A stretch of DNA of 64,000 bases, taken from the NCBI GenBank assembly GCA_024637315.1, contig JAGXFH010000052.1, forward strand, positions 62,001 through 126,000, in the 5' to 3' direction. Made by a program: the position numbers and the translations under genes. The notes under the pieces are model-generated. The model was not told the DNA's origin and did no database searches. It saw nothing but the letters and a program-made list of their open reading frames with translations. The first letter of the stretch is position 1; each line of letters begins with the position of its first letter. Source of the stretch: Brevirhabdus sp. (GTDB taxonomy: Bacteria > Pseudomonadota > Alphaproteobacteria > Rhodobacterales > Rhodobacteraceae). This document shows, piece by piece, positions 35,958 through 44,413 of this stretch.

Positions 35958-36599
35958 ATGAATGATGAAGTGTCGGTCGACAGGTCCGGGGCGCATTGCA
36001 CGATCACCTTGAATCGCGTCAGCAAGGCAAATTCGCTGACCTCGGCGATGCTCAAGGCGTTGATTTCCGGCGTAGAGGAGGCTTCGGCAGAGTCGAAGGT
36101 GCTGGTTCTGACCGGCGCCGGCGGGGTATTCAGTGCGGGCGCCGATCTTGACGAAGCGCGCGCCGGTCTGGCGGTCAGCGATCTTTGGGAACGGCTCTCG
36201 GGTGCCATCGCGCGGTCGCCCTGCCTGACTGTTGCGGCGTTGAATGGCACGGTGGCCGGGGGCGCTTTCGGCATGGTTCTGGCCTGTGATCTGAGAATCA
36301 GTGTTCCCGAGGCCAAGTTCTTCTACCCGGTGATGAAGCTGGGCTTCCTGCCGCAACCCTCGGATCCCCGGCGGCTTTCCGCATTGATCGGCCCGGCGCG
36401 GGCAAAGATGATTCTGGTGGCAGGGCAGAAGATTGCCTCTGAGGAAGCGCTAGCCTGGGGGCTTGTGGACCGCGTGGTGGAGCGAGCGCAGTTGCTTCAG
36501 GAAGCATCGGCCCTGACACAGGATGCTTTGGCGGCCGATCCGACCCACATCTCCGCGATCAAGTCGATGTTCGACAATCCTGCTTGGCAGAATCGCTGA
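35958..36599 (+). CDS. Crotonase-fold (enoyl-CoA hydratase/isomerase-like) protein lacking both usual glutamates
   Basis: 213-residue crotonase-superfamily protein, shorter than the usual ~255. CoA-binding features are present: SKANSLTSAMLKAL and FSAGADLDEA (oxyanion-hole loop), then ALNGTVAGGAFGMVLACDLRISV. At the place of the first catalytic glutamate (GGxE) the sequence is GGAF, and at the second (PE) it is PVMKLG, so true hydratase activity is doubtful. ATG 35958 is chosen; the longer open frame from 35838 lacks support. The stop TGA overlaps the ATG of the following flavoprotein. Confidence 0.8.
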   Translation: MNDEVSVDRSGAHCTITLNRVSKANSLTSAMLKALISGVEEASAESKVLVLTGAGGVFSAGADLDEARAGLAVSDLWERLSGAIARSPCLTVAALNGTVAGGAFGMVLACDLRISVPEAKFFYPVMKLGFLPQPSDPRRLSALIGPARAKMILVAGQKIASEEALAWGLVDRVVERAQLLQEASALTQDALAADPTHISAIKSMFDNPAWQNR

Positions 36600-37813
36600 T
36601 GCCGGAACTGGTCGATGCATTGGTTATCGGTTCCGGTCCTGCGGGCCTGATGGCGGCAACCGCTTTGGTGAATTCGGGGCGCCATGTCGTGGTGACAGAG
36701 GCCAGGCCCTCTTTCGGTCGAAAATTCCTGATGGCGGGGAAGTCAGGACTGAACCTGACCAAGGATGAGCCGCTCGACCAGTTCCTTGCGCACTACCATG
36801 AGAGCAGCCCGCAGCTTGGCAGCAGTCTCGCCGCCTTTCCGCCCTCGGCAGTTCAAGCATGGGCAAGAGATCTGGGGCAAGAGGTCTTCACCGGCACGTC
36901 CGGCAGGGTCTTTCCGACCTCCATGAAGGCCTCGCCGCTGCTGCGCGCCTGGATAAGGCGACTGGCCGGGCAGGGGGTGGAGTTCCGCACCGGCTGGCGC
37001 TGGTCCGGTTGGTCGCGGCACCACTTCATGTTCGACACAACTGCCGGACCGGCCGAAATCCTTCCTGGCGTCGTGGTCCTGGCATTGGGCGGCGCAAGCT
37101 GGCCGAGGCTGGGTTCCGATGGCAAATGGTTCGAGATATTCGAGAATGCAGGGCTGCCCCTGACAGCGTTCCAGCCGGCCAATGCCGGCATTTCCGTCGA
37201 CTGGTCAAAACACATGGCCCGGCATTTCGGCGAGCCGGTGAAGGGCGCGTCGCTGCATGCCGGCGACCTGGTCGAACGAGGAGAGTTCGTGGTCTCGGCA
37301 CGGGGATTGGAAGGCGGCGGCATCTACGCCGTGTCGCGGCAGGTCCGTCAGGGCGCTGCCTTGTCGCTGGACCTCCTGCCCGATCTGAGCGCGCTGCAAG
37401 TCACGGAACGCGTGCTGGCGCAGAAAACCAAGGACTCGCTTTCCAACCGGCTGCGGAAGGCCTTCAAGCTGACTCCGGTAAAACTGGCCCTGCTGATGGA
37501 GTTCGGACGTCCGTTGCCCGACGCCGGCGGACTCTCCAACCTGCTGAAATCACTGCCAATCCGCCACTCCGGATTGCGACCCCTGTCCGAGGCGATATCG
37601 ACCGCCGGCGGGGTTTCCTGGCAAGCCGTGGATGACAGGCTGATGCTGAAAGACAGGCCGGGGGTGTTCGTGGCTGGCGAGATGCTCGACTGGGAAGCGC
37701 CAACGGGCGGCTATCTGTTGACGGCTTGTCTTGCGACGGGTCGGAGGGCCGGCGAGGCTGCTGCGCTTTGGAGTTGCCAAGGCTCGGACCCTATCGCTCG
37801 GCCGCCCGCTTGA
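36599..37813 (+). CDS. HI0933/TIGR03862 family flavoprotein
   Basis: 404-residue NAD(P)/FAD-dependent protein. FAD motif VIGSGPAGLMAATAL at ~8-22, then GRKFLMAGKSGLNLTKDEP, typical of the HI0933 family. The C-terminal GVFVAGEMLDWEAPTGGYLLTACLATGRRAG closes the FAD fold. Some relatives are involved in tRNA or lipid chemistry but this subgroup has no established role. ATG 36599 overlaps the preceding stop (TGATG), so the two genes are coupled. The last 23 bases overlap the converging GST gene. Confidence 0.87.
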   Translation: MPELVDALVIGSGPAGLMAATALVNSGRHVVVTEARPSFGRKFLMAGKSGLNLTKDEPLDQFLAHYHESSPQLGSSLAAFPPSAVQAWARDLGQEVFTGTSGRVFPTSMKASPLLRAWIRRLAGQGVEFRTGWRWSGWSRHHFMFDTTAGPAEILPGVVVLALGGASWPRLGSDGKWFEIFENAGLPLTAFQPANAGISVDWSKHMARHFGEPVKGASLHAGDLVERGEFVVSARGLEGGGIYAVSRQVRQGAALSLDLLPDLSALQVTERVLAQKTKDSLSNRLRKAFKLTPVKLALLMEFGRPLPDAGGLSNLLKSLPIRHSGLRPLSEAISTAGGVSWQAVDDRLMLKDRPGVFVAGEMLDWEAPTGGYLLTACLATGRRAGEAAALWSCQGSDPIARPPA

Positions 37814-38378
37814 AGGCAGGCCGCGCCCGCGCCCCGTCGATATAGTCGCGGAAGGCCGGCTCGGTCACGGGAAACCTCGCGTTGATCGCCCAGCCGCCGC
37901 AATGTGCGGCGATGATGTCAGGGATGGTGAAATCCTCGCCCATCAACCAGGGCCCGTCGGCAAGCCGGTCCACGAAATGCTTCTGGCTGCGCTCGAACTC
38001 CCACTTCAACGCATCCTTGACCTCGGGAACCCGCCGGTCTTCGGGCAGGATAAAGCTGTGCCGGGCGGCCGCCCAAAGACAGGCGTCGAACTCGTCGAGC
38101 AGAAAGAAGGTGTGGCTGTCCTGTTTCGCGCGTTGAATCGTCCCTGCGGGAAAGGTCAGTTTGCCGTGCTTGTCAGCCAGATAGGTCAGAATTGCGGTTG
38201 AATCGGTCAGAACCGCATCGCCGTCAATCAGGACGGGGATCTTTCCCAGGGAATTGAGACCGCGCACCCGATCGGATCTGGGTGACTCGGGATGGTGTTC
38301 GTACTCCAACCCCAGTTCCTCAAGCATCCAGAGCACCCGAAAAGTGCGGCTTTTGGTGTTTCCGATCAACGTCAGCAT
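37791..38378 (-). CDS. Glutathione S-transferase family protein
   Basis: 195-residue GST-like protein. The N-terminal thioredoxin-like domain (MLTLIGNTKSRTFRVLWMLEELGLEYE) includes SRTFRV at the catalytic serine position and GKIPVLIDGDAVLTDSTAILTYLADKHG with the cis-proline and the glutathione-contact D/S pair. The C-terminal helical domain contains LADGPWLMGEDFTIPDIIAA. ATG 38378 overlaps the holA stop (TGATG), so it is the last gene of the leuS-lptE-holA operon. Substrate unknown. Confidence 0.9.
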   Translation of the reverse strand: MLTLIGNTKSRTFRVLWMLEELGLEYEHHPESPRSDRVRGLNSLGKIPVLIDGDAVLTDSTAILTYLADKHGKLTFPAGTIQRAKQDSHTFFLLDEFDACLWAAARHSFILPEDRRVPEVKDALKWEFERSQKHFVDRLADGPWLMGEDFTIPDIIAAHCGGWAINARFPVTEPAFRDYIDGARARPAFKRAAER

Positions 38379-39400
38379 CAGCGTTTTCCCAGCATTGCAA
38401 GCCGAATGAGCGTTCGTTCCATTACTGCCATCTGCGGCGCCCGTTGGGTCGATCGCAGCGACAAGTCGGTATCTGTCAGCATCTGAAGGGCCGACTCCAG
38501 CTTGTGAACACCCCAGGCTTGCGCTTGCCGGATCATCTGATCCCGTCGCGGACCAAAAATCGGTGGACGCATGCGTGCGATGCCGGATGACGGACCACCG
38601 GGATCCGAGGCCGCCGCGTGCAGCACGCGAAAATGCCGGGTCGCGCCGATGCAAAGGCCGACGGGCTGGATGCCCTGACCCTCCAACTTCCGCATGATCG
38701 GTCCGATGTCACGGTCGCGGGCTTCGGCGACGCAGTTCAGCACGTCATCCATCGCCGCTTCGGTCGAGCTTGGCGCACAGTCGAGCACATCGGCGCTGCT
38801 GACAGGCATTTCATCACCGAGCTTGTAGAGCGACAGTTTTTCGACCGTTTGTCTGAAATCCCCCGGATCCAGCACCAGCGACAGGGCCAGAATATCGGTC
38901 ATCGCGTCCGGCTCGATCCGGCCCAAACCTGCCTTTGCCAGGTCGGCCTCGATCTCCTCGCGGGAGGGCGGATCATCGTAAATGCCGATGGCGACGGCGT
39001 TTCGGTGGGTCTCGAACGCTTTCCTGAGGGCCGATTTTGCCGTCAGCGATCCCGCTGTCACGACGATCTGGGCATCGCCCTCGCGCCAATCCTCGAGCGC
39101 CGTGGCGATCGGTCGTGCAAGTCCCTCTCCGGCCTCCTCAAGGAAAGCCACCCGCGGACCCGGAAAGAACCCCTTTGCCTTGACCGCATCCGACAGCAAT
39201 GCCGCATTCTTGCGCAGCTCCGCCCCGGACATCCGGGTCAGGCGCATTTCCGCTTCACCCTCGGGGCCGATCAGCGCGGCGATCGCGGCTTGTCGTTTCA
39301 GCGCGACCCGCATGGCATCGGCGCCATAGATCAACAGGCCCGCGCGTGTCGGATCAGGCTTCGCGAGATAGGAATTCGCTTCGCGGCCGGTCAGTTTCAT
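38378..39400 (-). CDS. holA: DNA polymerase III subunit delta
   Basis: 340-residue clamp-loader delta subunit. The N-terminal AAA-like region has AGLLIYGADAMRVALKRQAAI and the family pattern LTRMSGAELRKNAALLSDAV, followed by FLEEAGEGLARPI and VVTAGSLTAKSALRKAFE. The C-terminal collar domain has AQAWGVHKLESALQMLTDTDLSLRS. Size is typical. It overlaps lptE upstream (ATGA) and the GST gene downstream (TGATG). The leuS-lptE-holA order is common in alphaproteobacteria. Confidence 0.93.
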   Translation of the reverse strand: MKLTGREANSYLAKPDPTRAGLLIYGADAMRVALKRQAAIAALIGPEGEAEMRLTRMSGAELRKNAALLSDAVKAKGFFPGPRVAFLEEAGEGLARPIATALEDWREGDAQIVVTAGSLTAKSALRKAFETHRNAVAIGIYDDPPSREEIEADLAKAGLGRIEPDAMTDILALSLVLDPGDFRQTVEKLSLYKLGDEMPVSSADVLDCAPSSTEAAMDDVLNCVAEARDRDIGPIMRKLEGQGIQPVGLCIGATRHFRVLHAAASDPGGPSSGIARMRPPIFGPRRDQMIRQAQAWGVHKLESALQMLTDTDLSLRSTQRAPQMAVMERTLIRLAMLGKR

Positions 39401-39930
39401 CTTGTCCAGGCCCCGGAGGTCGCGACCAGCCGGTTCACCACCTCGTCGGCCAAGGCCAGCATCAGCCGGTCGCGGGCATCCTGTTCCGCCGCTCGGGTGG
39501 AGACGGTGGAACTGGTGCTTGGCGGCGATGCCGTTGTGTCCACGGTACCTACCGAGTAGCCGGTGAACGTGTTGACCTGACCCGAAGTCAGAACCTCGCC
39601 ATCAGCGACATCTTTCACCGAGAAGGTCGCGGTTCCCACGATATTGTAGCGCGTGGTCTCTTGCGTACTGGTCAGTCCGACGCCGTCCTGCTGCACTTTG
39701 ATGCTGTAATCCAGCGCGTATCTCGCCGGGCTTGGTTGCCCAAGCCGCAATTCCAACTGCTTGACGAAGCCAAACGAGTCGCGGTCTTTCGGCGCTGCGA
39801 CGCTGATGGTCCCGGTCAATCCCCGCGCCGCCCCGCCAGGTCCGTAGGCCGGGGTGAATCCGCAACCCGCCAAGGCGGCCAAACCTGTCAGAACAACGCG
39901 GCGGTGTGGTCTAGATGACGACATTGACAA
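39397..39930 (-). CDS. lptE: LPS assembly lipoprotein LptE
   Basis: 177-residue outer-membrane lipoprotein that plugs the LptD barrel and aids lipopolysaccharide insertion. The lipobox LAALAGC places the acylated cysteine near residue 23, followed by the usual [10 protein letters not shown]. The remainder is an alpha/beta domain with [19 protein letters not shown] and the C-terminal helix [21 protein letters not shown]. The start lies inside the last 20 bases of leuS; a second ATG six bases later is possible. Confidence 0.92.
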   Translation of the reverse strand: MSMSSSRPHRRVVLTGLAALAGCGFTPAYGPGGAARGLTGTISVAAPKDRDSFGFVKQLELRLGQPSPARYALDYSIKVQQDGVGLTSTQETTRYNIVGTATFSVKDVADGEVLTSGQVNTFTGYSVGTVDTTASPPSTSSTVSTRAAEQDARDRLMLALADEVVNRLVATSGAWTR

Positions 39931-42466
39931 TCCGGCCCGGCACGACGATCAGCTTTTTCAACGCGCCCTGTTCCAGAGCCCTTTTGACAGCATCATCTTC
40001 CAGCACCAGCTTTTCAACCTCTTCCTTCGGCATGTCCTTGGCGACGGTGATCTCTGACCGGCGCTTGCCGTTCACCTGGATCGGCAGCGTCACGCTGTCC
40101 TCGACCAGTTGCGCCGGATCGGCCGCGGGCCAGGAAGCCTCGGCGATCAGACCCTTCTGACCCAGCAAGGCCCAAATCTCTTCGCTCAGATGCGGTGTCA
40201 TCGGCGCCATCAGCTGCGCCAGCGTGACCATTGCCTGCCGCTTGGCGGCGGCGCCCGCAGTGGACTTGGCCAGCGTGTTGGTGAACGCGTAGAGCTTGGC
40301 AATGGCGGCGTTGAAGCCGAAACTTTCGACACCGAGCGTAACGTCGTGAATTGTCTTGTGCATCGCGCGCAGCAAGTCGGCATCGCCCTGACCGGATCCA
40401 TCAGCGGCGGCGATGTCGGTTGCCAGACGCCAGATGCGCGACAGGTGCTTGAACGCGGCCTCGGCGCCCGAGGCCGTCCATTCGACATCGCGCTCGGGCG
40501 GGCTGTCGGACAGCACGAACCACCGCGCGGTGTCGGCACCGTAATCGCGGATGATGTTGACCGGATCGACGACGTTCTTCTTCGACTTCGACATCTTGGC
40601 CGAGGGAATCACCTCGACAGGTTGCCCCGTTGCCCCCAGCCGCGCCCCGCTTTCGGTCCATTCGACATGCTCGGGCAAGTGGTAGACCGGTCGGTCATTT
40701 TCGTCACGCGTCACGTAGATCTCATGTGTGACCATGCCCTGGGTGAACAGCGCGTCGAAAGGCTCGATCGCCTTTTCCGGCAGGTGGCCGCAGATGTGCA
40801 TCGCCCGGGCGAAGAAGCGGGAATACAGCAGGTGCAGGATCGCATGCTCGATCCCGCCGATATACTGGTCGACGTTCATCCAGTAGTCGGCATCGGGCAG
40901 GCTGGTAGGCGTCTCGGCATCTGGCGCGGTGAAGCGGGCGTAGTACCAAGAACTATCGACAAACGTGTCCATCGTATCGGTTTCGCGCAACGCGGGATTG
41001 CCGCAAACCGGGCAGGTGCAGTTGCGCCAGGTCGGATGACGGTCGAGCGGGTTGCCGGGCTTGTCGAAGGTCACATCGTCAGGCAGCCGGATCGGCAGGC
41101 TTTCCTTTTTCACCGGCACCACGCCGCAAGCCTCGCAATGCACCACCGGAATCGGGCAGCCCCAATAGCGCTGGCGGGACAAACCCCAGTCGCGCAGTCG
41201 GTACTTGGTGACGCCGAACCCGACGCCTTTCGATTCGCAAAAGGCGATGGCGGCGTCGATGGCCTGTTCACCGGTTGCGTTTTCGTCCCAGGCAAAGCCG
41301 CGGACCCATTTGACCACGTCGGTTTTCGGCGGCACGAAGGCTTCGGTTTCGACCGGCGCACCGTTTTCCGCGGCGACGAAAGTGTCGATCACCGGCAATC
41401 CATACTTCCGCGCAAAATCGAGGTCGCGCTGGTCGTGCGCCGGGCAGCCGAAGATCGCGCCGGTACCGTAGTCCATCAGGATGAAATTGGCGATGTAGAC
41501 AGGCAATTCCCAAGCCGTATCAAACGGGTGCCGCACCCGCAGCCCGGTATCAAGGCCGCGTTTCTCGGCTTTTTCCAGATCTTCCTCGGAGGTTCCCATC
41601 CGGCGGCATTCGTCGTTGAATGCGGCAACATCGGGGTTCTCGATCTCCAGCCGCCGTGCCAGGGGATGATCCGGCGATATCCCGATGAAGGACGCGCCCA
41701 GCAGGGTATCGGGGCGTGTCGTGTAGACTTCGATCCTGTCTTGCCCGTCCGGCCCGTCGATCAGCGAAAAGGCGAATTGCAGGCCGCGCGACTTGCCAAT
41801 CCAGTTGGACTGCATCAGCTTGACCCGCGCCGGCCAGTTGTCCAGGCTATCAATCGCCTCCAGAAGTTCCTCGGAATAGTCGGAGATCTTGAAGAACCAC
41901 TGCGTCAACTCGCGCCGTTCCACCGGCGCACCGGACCGCCAGCCCTTGCCGTCGATCACCTGTTCATTGGCCAGCACCGTCATGTCGACCGGATCCCAGT
42001 TGACGACGGCGTTCTTGCGATAGACCAGCCCCTTTTCCAGAAAGTCGATGAACATCGACTGCTGCTGGCCGTAATATTCGGGATCGCAGGTGGCGAATTC
42101 GCGGGTCCAGTCCAGTGACCAGCCCATCGGCTTCATCTGCGCCTTCATGTCGGCGATGTTCTGGTAGGTCCAGTCCTTGGGGTGCCCGCCAGAGGCCATC
42201 GCGGCATTCTCGGCAGGCATCCCGAACGCGTCCCAGCCCATCGGGTGCAGCACGTTATGCCCCGTGGCCAGCTTGTAGCGCGCGATCACATCGCCCATCG
42301 TGTAATTTCGCACGTGCCCCATATGGATGCGGCCCGAAGGGTAGGGGAACATTTCCAGCACGTAGTATTTCGGCTTCGATACGTCCCGTTTGGCCGCGAA
42401 TGTGCCGGCCGTTTCCCAGGCGTCTTGCCACTTCTTTTCAACACTGGTCGCGTCGTAGCGGGACAT
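39911..42466 (-). CDS. leuS: Leucine--tRNA ligase
   Basis: 851-residue class I synthetase charging tRNA-Leu. The HIGH-equivalent is HMGH (48-51, in [16 protein letters not shown]) and KMSKS lies at 624-628. The CP1 editing domain between them carries [15 protein letters not shown] with the threonine-rich editing site. A zinc-type CPVCGNPAL near residue 490 and the C-terminal [13 protein letters not shown] module complete a full-length bacterial LeuRS. It heads the operon with lptE, holA and the GST gene. A terminator from the gene upstream ends just before it. Confidence 0.98.
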   Translation of the reverse strand: MSRYDATSVEKKWQDAWETAGTFAAKRDVSKPKYYVLEMFPYPSGRIHMGHVRNYTMGDVIARYKLATGHNVLHPMGWDAFGMPAENAAMASGGHPKDWTYQNIADMKAQMKPMGWSLDWTREFATCDPEYYGQQQSMFIDFLEKGLVYRKNAVVNWDPVDMTVLANEQVIDGKGWRSGAPVERRELTQWFFKISDYSEELLEAIDSLDNWPARVKLMQSNWIGKSRGLQFAFSLIDGPDGQDRIEVYTTRPDTLLGASFIGISPDHPLARRLEIENPDVAAFNDECRRMGTSEEDLEKAEKRGLDTGLRVRHPFDTAWELPVYIANFILMDYGTGAIFGCPAHDQRDLDFARKYGLPVIDTFVAAENGAPVETEAFVPPKTDVVKWVRGFAWDENATGEQAIDAAIAFCESKGVGFGVTKYRLRDWGLSRQRYWGCPIPVVHCEACGVVPVKKESLPIRLPDDVTFDKPGNPLDRHPTWRNCTCPVCGNPALRETDTMDTFVDSSWYYARFTAPDAETPTSLPDADYWMNVDQYIGGIEHAILHLLYSRFFARAMHICGHLPEKAIEPFDALFTQGMVTHEIYVTRDENDRPVYHLPEHVEWTESGARLGATGQPVEVIPSAKMSKSKKNVVDPVNIIRDYGADTARWFVLSDSPPERDVEWTASGAEAAFKHLSRIWRLATDIAAADGSGQGDADLLRAMHKTIHDVTLGVESFGFNAAIAKLYAFTNTLAKSTAGAAAKRQAMVTLAQLMAPMTPHLSEEIWALLGQKGLIAEASWPAADPAQLVEDSVTLPIQVNGKRRSEITVAKDMPKEEVEKLVLEDDAVKRALEQGALKKLIVVPGRIVNVVI

Positions 42467-42486
42467 GATTTTGGTCCTTGGTCATG

Positions 42487-42510
42487 AAAACGCCGGGCAA
42501 GGCCCGGCGT
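42487..42510 (-). terminator. Rho-independent terminator of the DUF3576 gene
   Basis: Arms ACGCCGGGC (42490-42498) and GCCCGGCGT (42502-42510) with a three-base loop; on the minus strand four T residues follow (42490-42487). It sits between the DUF3576 stop and leuS, implying leuS has its own promoter or partial read-through. Confidence 0.75.
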
Positions 42511-42537
42511 CGTGATACTTGCAGTAAGGTCCGAGGT

Positions 42538-43002
42538 CTAGAGATTGGCGTCGCGAAGGCGCAACTGCCGCGCGCGGGTCAGAATTGCATCCTCGACCGC
42601 GCGTGTCGTCGCCGCGCTGACCGGGCCGCCGCGCGATTGCAGCGCCACCGTCAGCGAGCGTGCTTCCAAAGCCGCGTCCTGAACGTAAACCGTCGCGCGA
42701 TAGGCGCGGCCACCGCCCGGAGGCGTGCCGTAGCCGGTCGAGAGGACCCCGGTGAACGGATCGGCGGATTCGAGCGGCAGGAAGTTCAGCACATCCAGCG
42801 AAGCGGTCCAGATGTACTTGTTCACCTGAATCGCCTTGTTCGGATCATTGGCGTTCAGGAACAGATCCCAGATCGTCGAGCGTCGTTCCTGCTGCGGTCG
42901 TTGTTCAAGTGCTGCCTCGCGATCCCCTCCTCGGCCACAGGATGACAAAACCATCAGCGTGGCGATCAGAAGGCTGGAAGTGGCTAGCCCCTTAAGTTTC
43001 AT
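42538..43002 (-). CDS. DUF3576 domain lipoprotein
   Basis: 154-residue lipoprotein: signal peptide MKLKGLATSSLLIATLMVLSSC with lipobox LSSC. The mature part has TIWDLFLNANDPNKAIQVNKYIW and ADPFTGVLSTGYGTPPGGGRAYR, characteristic of the DUF3576 family of alphaproteobacterial outer-membrane-associated proteins. Function unknown. ATG 43002 has AGGGG eight bases upstream; a GTG at 43008 is the alternative. Placed upstream of leuS but separated by a terminator. Confidence 0.88.
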   Translation of the reverse strand: MKLKGLATSSLLIATLMVLSSCGRGGDREAALEQRPQQERRSTIWDLFLNANDPNKAIQVNKYIWTASLDVLNFLPLESADPFTGVLSTGYGTPPGGGRAYRATVYVQDAALEARSLTVALQSRGGPVSAATTRAVEDAILTRARQLRLRDANL

Positions 43003-43242
43003 ATGCACGGCCCCTGCACTCTGTTTTTGTTCCCTTGGACTCTAGTAGCGAAGGCCAGTAACGGCGACAAGGTTTTGTTCACTTCTGAGGTTCCCAACGC
43101 TTCGGCAGGGTGCGGGAAATCGAGGTTTGGGCGTCGACAATACCACTGTGGCAAACCTGCATCAATATTTCGCACATCGCCGGGCCAAGGTCGGTGTCGC
43201 TTGAATTTGAAAGGTCAAAGGGTCAGAGAGTGATCATCGCCT

Positions 43243-43272
43243 TGATCCAGACTATTCGGGCTGGGCTAGTTG
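43243..43272 (+). promoter_or_regulatory. Possible RpoE-type promoter upstream of the porin
   Basis: TGATCC (43243-43248), 18 bases, then TAGTTG (43267-43272). The -35 and spacing match the RpoE pattern seen twice near rpoE, but only TA of the -10 agrees. A start near 43279 would give a leader of about 24 bases carrying the GAGGGA ribosome site of the porin. An overlapping weak housekeeping promoter (TTGATC at 43242) is equally possible. The rest of 43003-43302 holds nothing else I can name. Confidence 0.35.
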
Positions 43273-43302
43273 GAACAACTTAGAACATCTGAGGGAAACA
43301 CG

Positions 43303-44247
43303 ATGAAAAAAATTCTCTTCGCAACGACGGCTCTGGTAGCCACCGCGGGCGTTGCTTCGGCAGAAGTTGCTCTGTCCGGTTATGCCGAAATGGGCATTCA
43401 GGGCGGTGACGCCGTTGAAATCCAATTCCACCACGACTTTGACGTCAAGTTCACCCTGTCGGGCGAAACCGATGGCGGCCTGTCGTTCGGCGCAACGATC
43501 GACCTCGACGAAGTTTCGAACGGGATCAGCAACCGCGCCAACCCGTCGTCCGTCTTCGTTTCGGGCGCATTCGGCACCCTGACCATGGGCGACACCGACG
43601 GCGCGCTCGACTGGGCGATGACCGAAGCCTTCAGCGGCACCTCGATTGCTGACGATCACTCGTCGCATGCTGGCGCGAACGGCAACGGCGGCCTCGACGG
43701 AACCTATGACGGTCAGATCGCTCGCTACGACTACTCGTTCGGCGATTTCTCGGTAGCCGTCTCGGCTGAGTTGGACGGCACCGGTGCGGGTACTGACGAA
43801 GCTGGTGGTAACGCTTCTCCCTACGGCGATCCGGCACTCGGCCTTGGTTTCAAGTACGGCACCGATCTGGGCGGCGTTGCTCTGGGTCTCGGCCTTGGTT
43901 ACCAGCACATCGACAGCGACAACAAGGTCGCCGGTCTGAGCGTTTCTGGCGCGATGGACAATGGCATCAAAGTAATCCTGAACTACTCGGATCGCACTCT
44001 TGCTGGTGCTGACTCCACTCACACCGCCCTGGCCATCGGTTACACGATGGACGCTCTGCTGGTTGAAGTGAACTGGGGTCGTTTCGACTTTGACGGCGCC
44101 CCCGATGTCGACGGTTACGGCCTGGTCGTGAACTACGATCTGGGCGGTGGTGCAGTCCTGATGGCCGGCTACGGTTCGGGCGATGCCCCGTCCGGCAACG
44201 GCAACGGCGACGACACCTGGTCGGCTGGCGTAGGCCTGTCCTTCTAA
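43303..44247 (+). CDS. Rhodobacter-type outer membrane porin
   Basis: 314-residue outer-membrane beta-barrel. Signal peptide MKKILFATTALVATAGVASA, then EVALSGYAEMGIQGG, the standard opening strand of Rhodobacter porins. Alternating hydrophobic strands rich in Gly and Asp run to the C-terminal TWSAGVGLSF with the terminal phenylalanine recognised by the barrel assembly machinery. The acidic loop around DWAMTEAFSGTSIADDHSSH is the likely constriction loop. GAGGGA precedes the ATG. A strong terminator follows, so it is monocistronic and probably highly expressed. The codon use is more biased than that of its neighbours. Confidence 0.93.
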   Translation: MKKILFATTALVATAGVASAEVALSGYAEMGIQGGDAVEIQFHHDFDVKFTLSGETDGGLSFGATIDLDEVSNGISNRANPSSVFVSGAFGTLTMGDTDGALDWAMTEAFSGTSIADDHSSHAGANGNGGLDGTYDGQIARYDYSFGDFSVAVSAELDGTGAGTDEAGGNASPYGDPALGLGFKYGTDLGGVALGLGLGYQHIDSDNKVAGLSVSGAMDNGIKVILNYSDRTLAGADSTHTALAIGYTMDALLVEVNWGRFDFDGAPDVDGYGLVVNYDLGGGAVLMAGYGSGDAPSGNGNGDDTWSAGVGLSF

Positions 44248-44273
44248 TCCAACCCGGATTGGCGACAATTGAA

Positions 44274-44302
44274 AGAGCGGGCCTTGCGCCCGCTCTTTTT
44301 TT
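44274..44302 (+). terminator. Rho-independent terminator of the porin gene
   Basis: Arms AGAGCGGGC (44274-44282) and GCCCGCTCT (44288-44296), five-base loop, then a run of seven T residues to 44302. Textbook intrinsic terminator on the plus strand. Confidence 0.95.
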
Positions 44303-44413
44303 ATCTGGAACGGCAAGGGTGCGATTGTTTGGCCGGCCTCCAACTCGACACTGATTGCGCCGCATTGTAAGGGTCCGGGGACGTTCAGCCGCACCGCCGC
44401 AGGAGACCCGAAG

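Noticed and set aside
40109-42118. 669-residue frame antisense to leuS
   Set aside because: Shadow of a strongly conserved synthetase gene; no ribosome site and composition typical of antisense frames in GC-rich DNA. The same reasoning removes 44792-46819, 15546-17066, 18554-19834, 20552-21478, 13357-14463 and 55347-56882.
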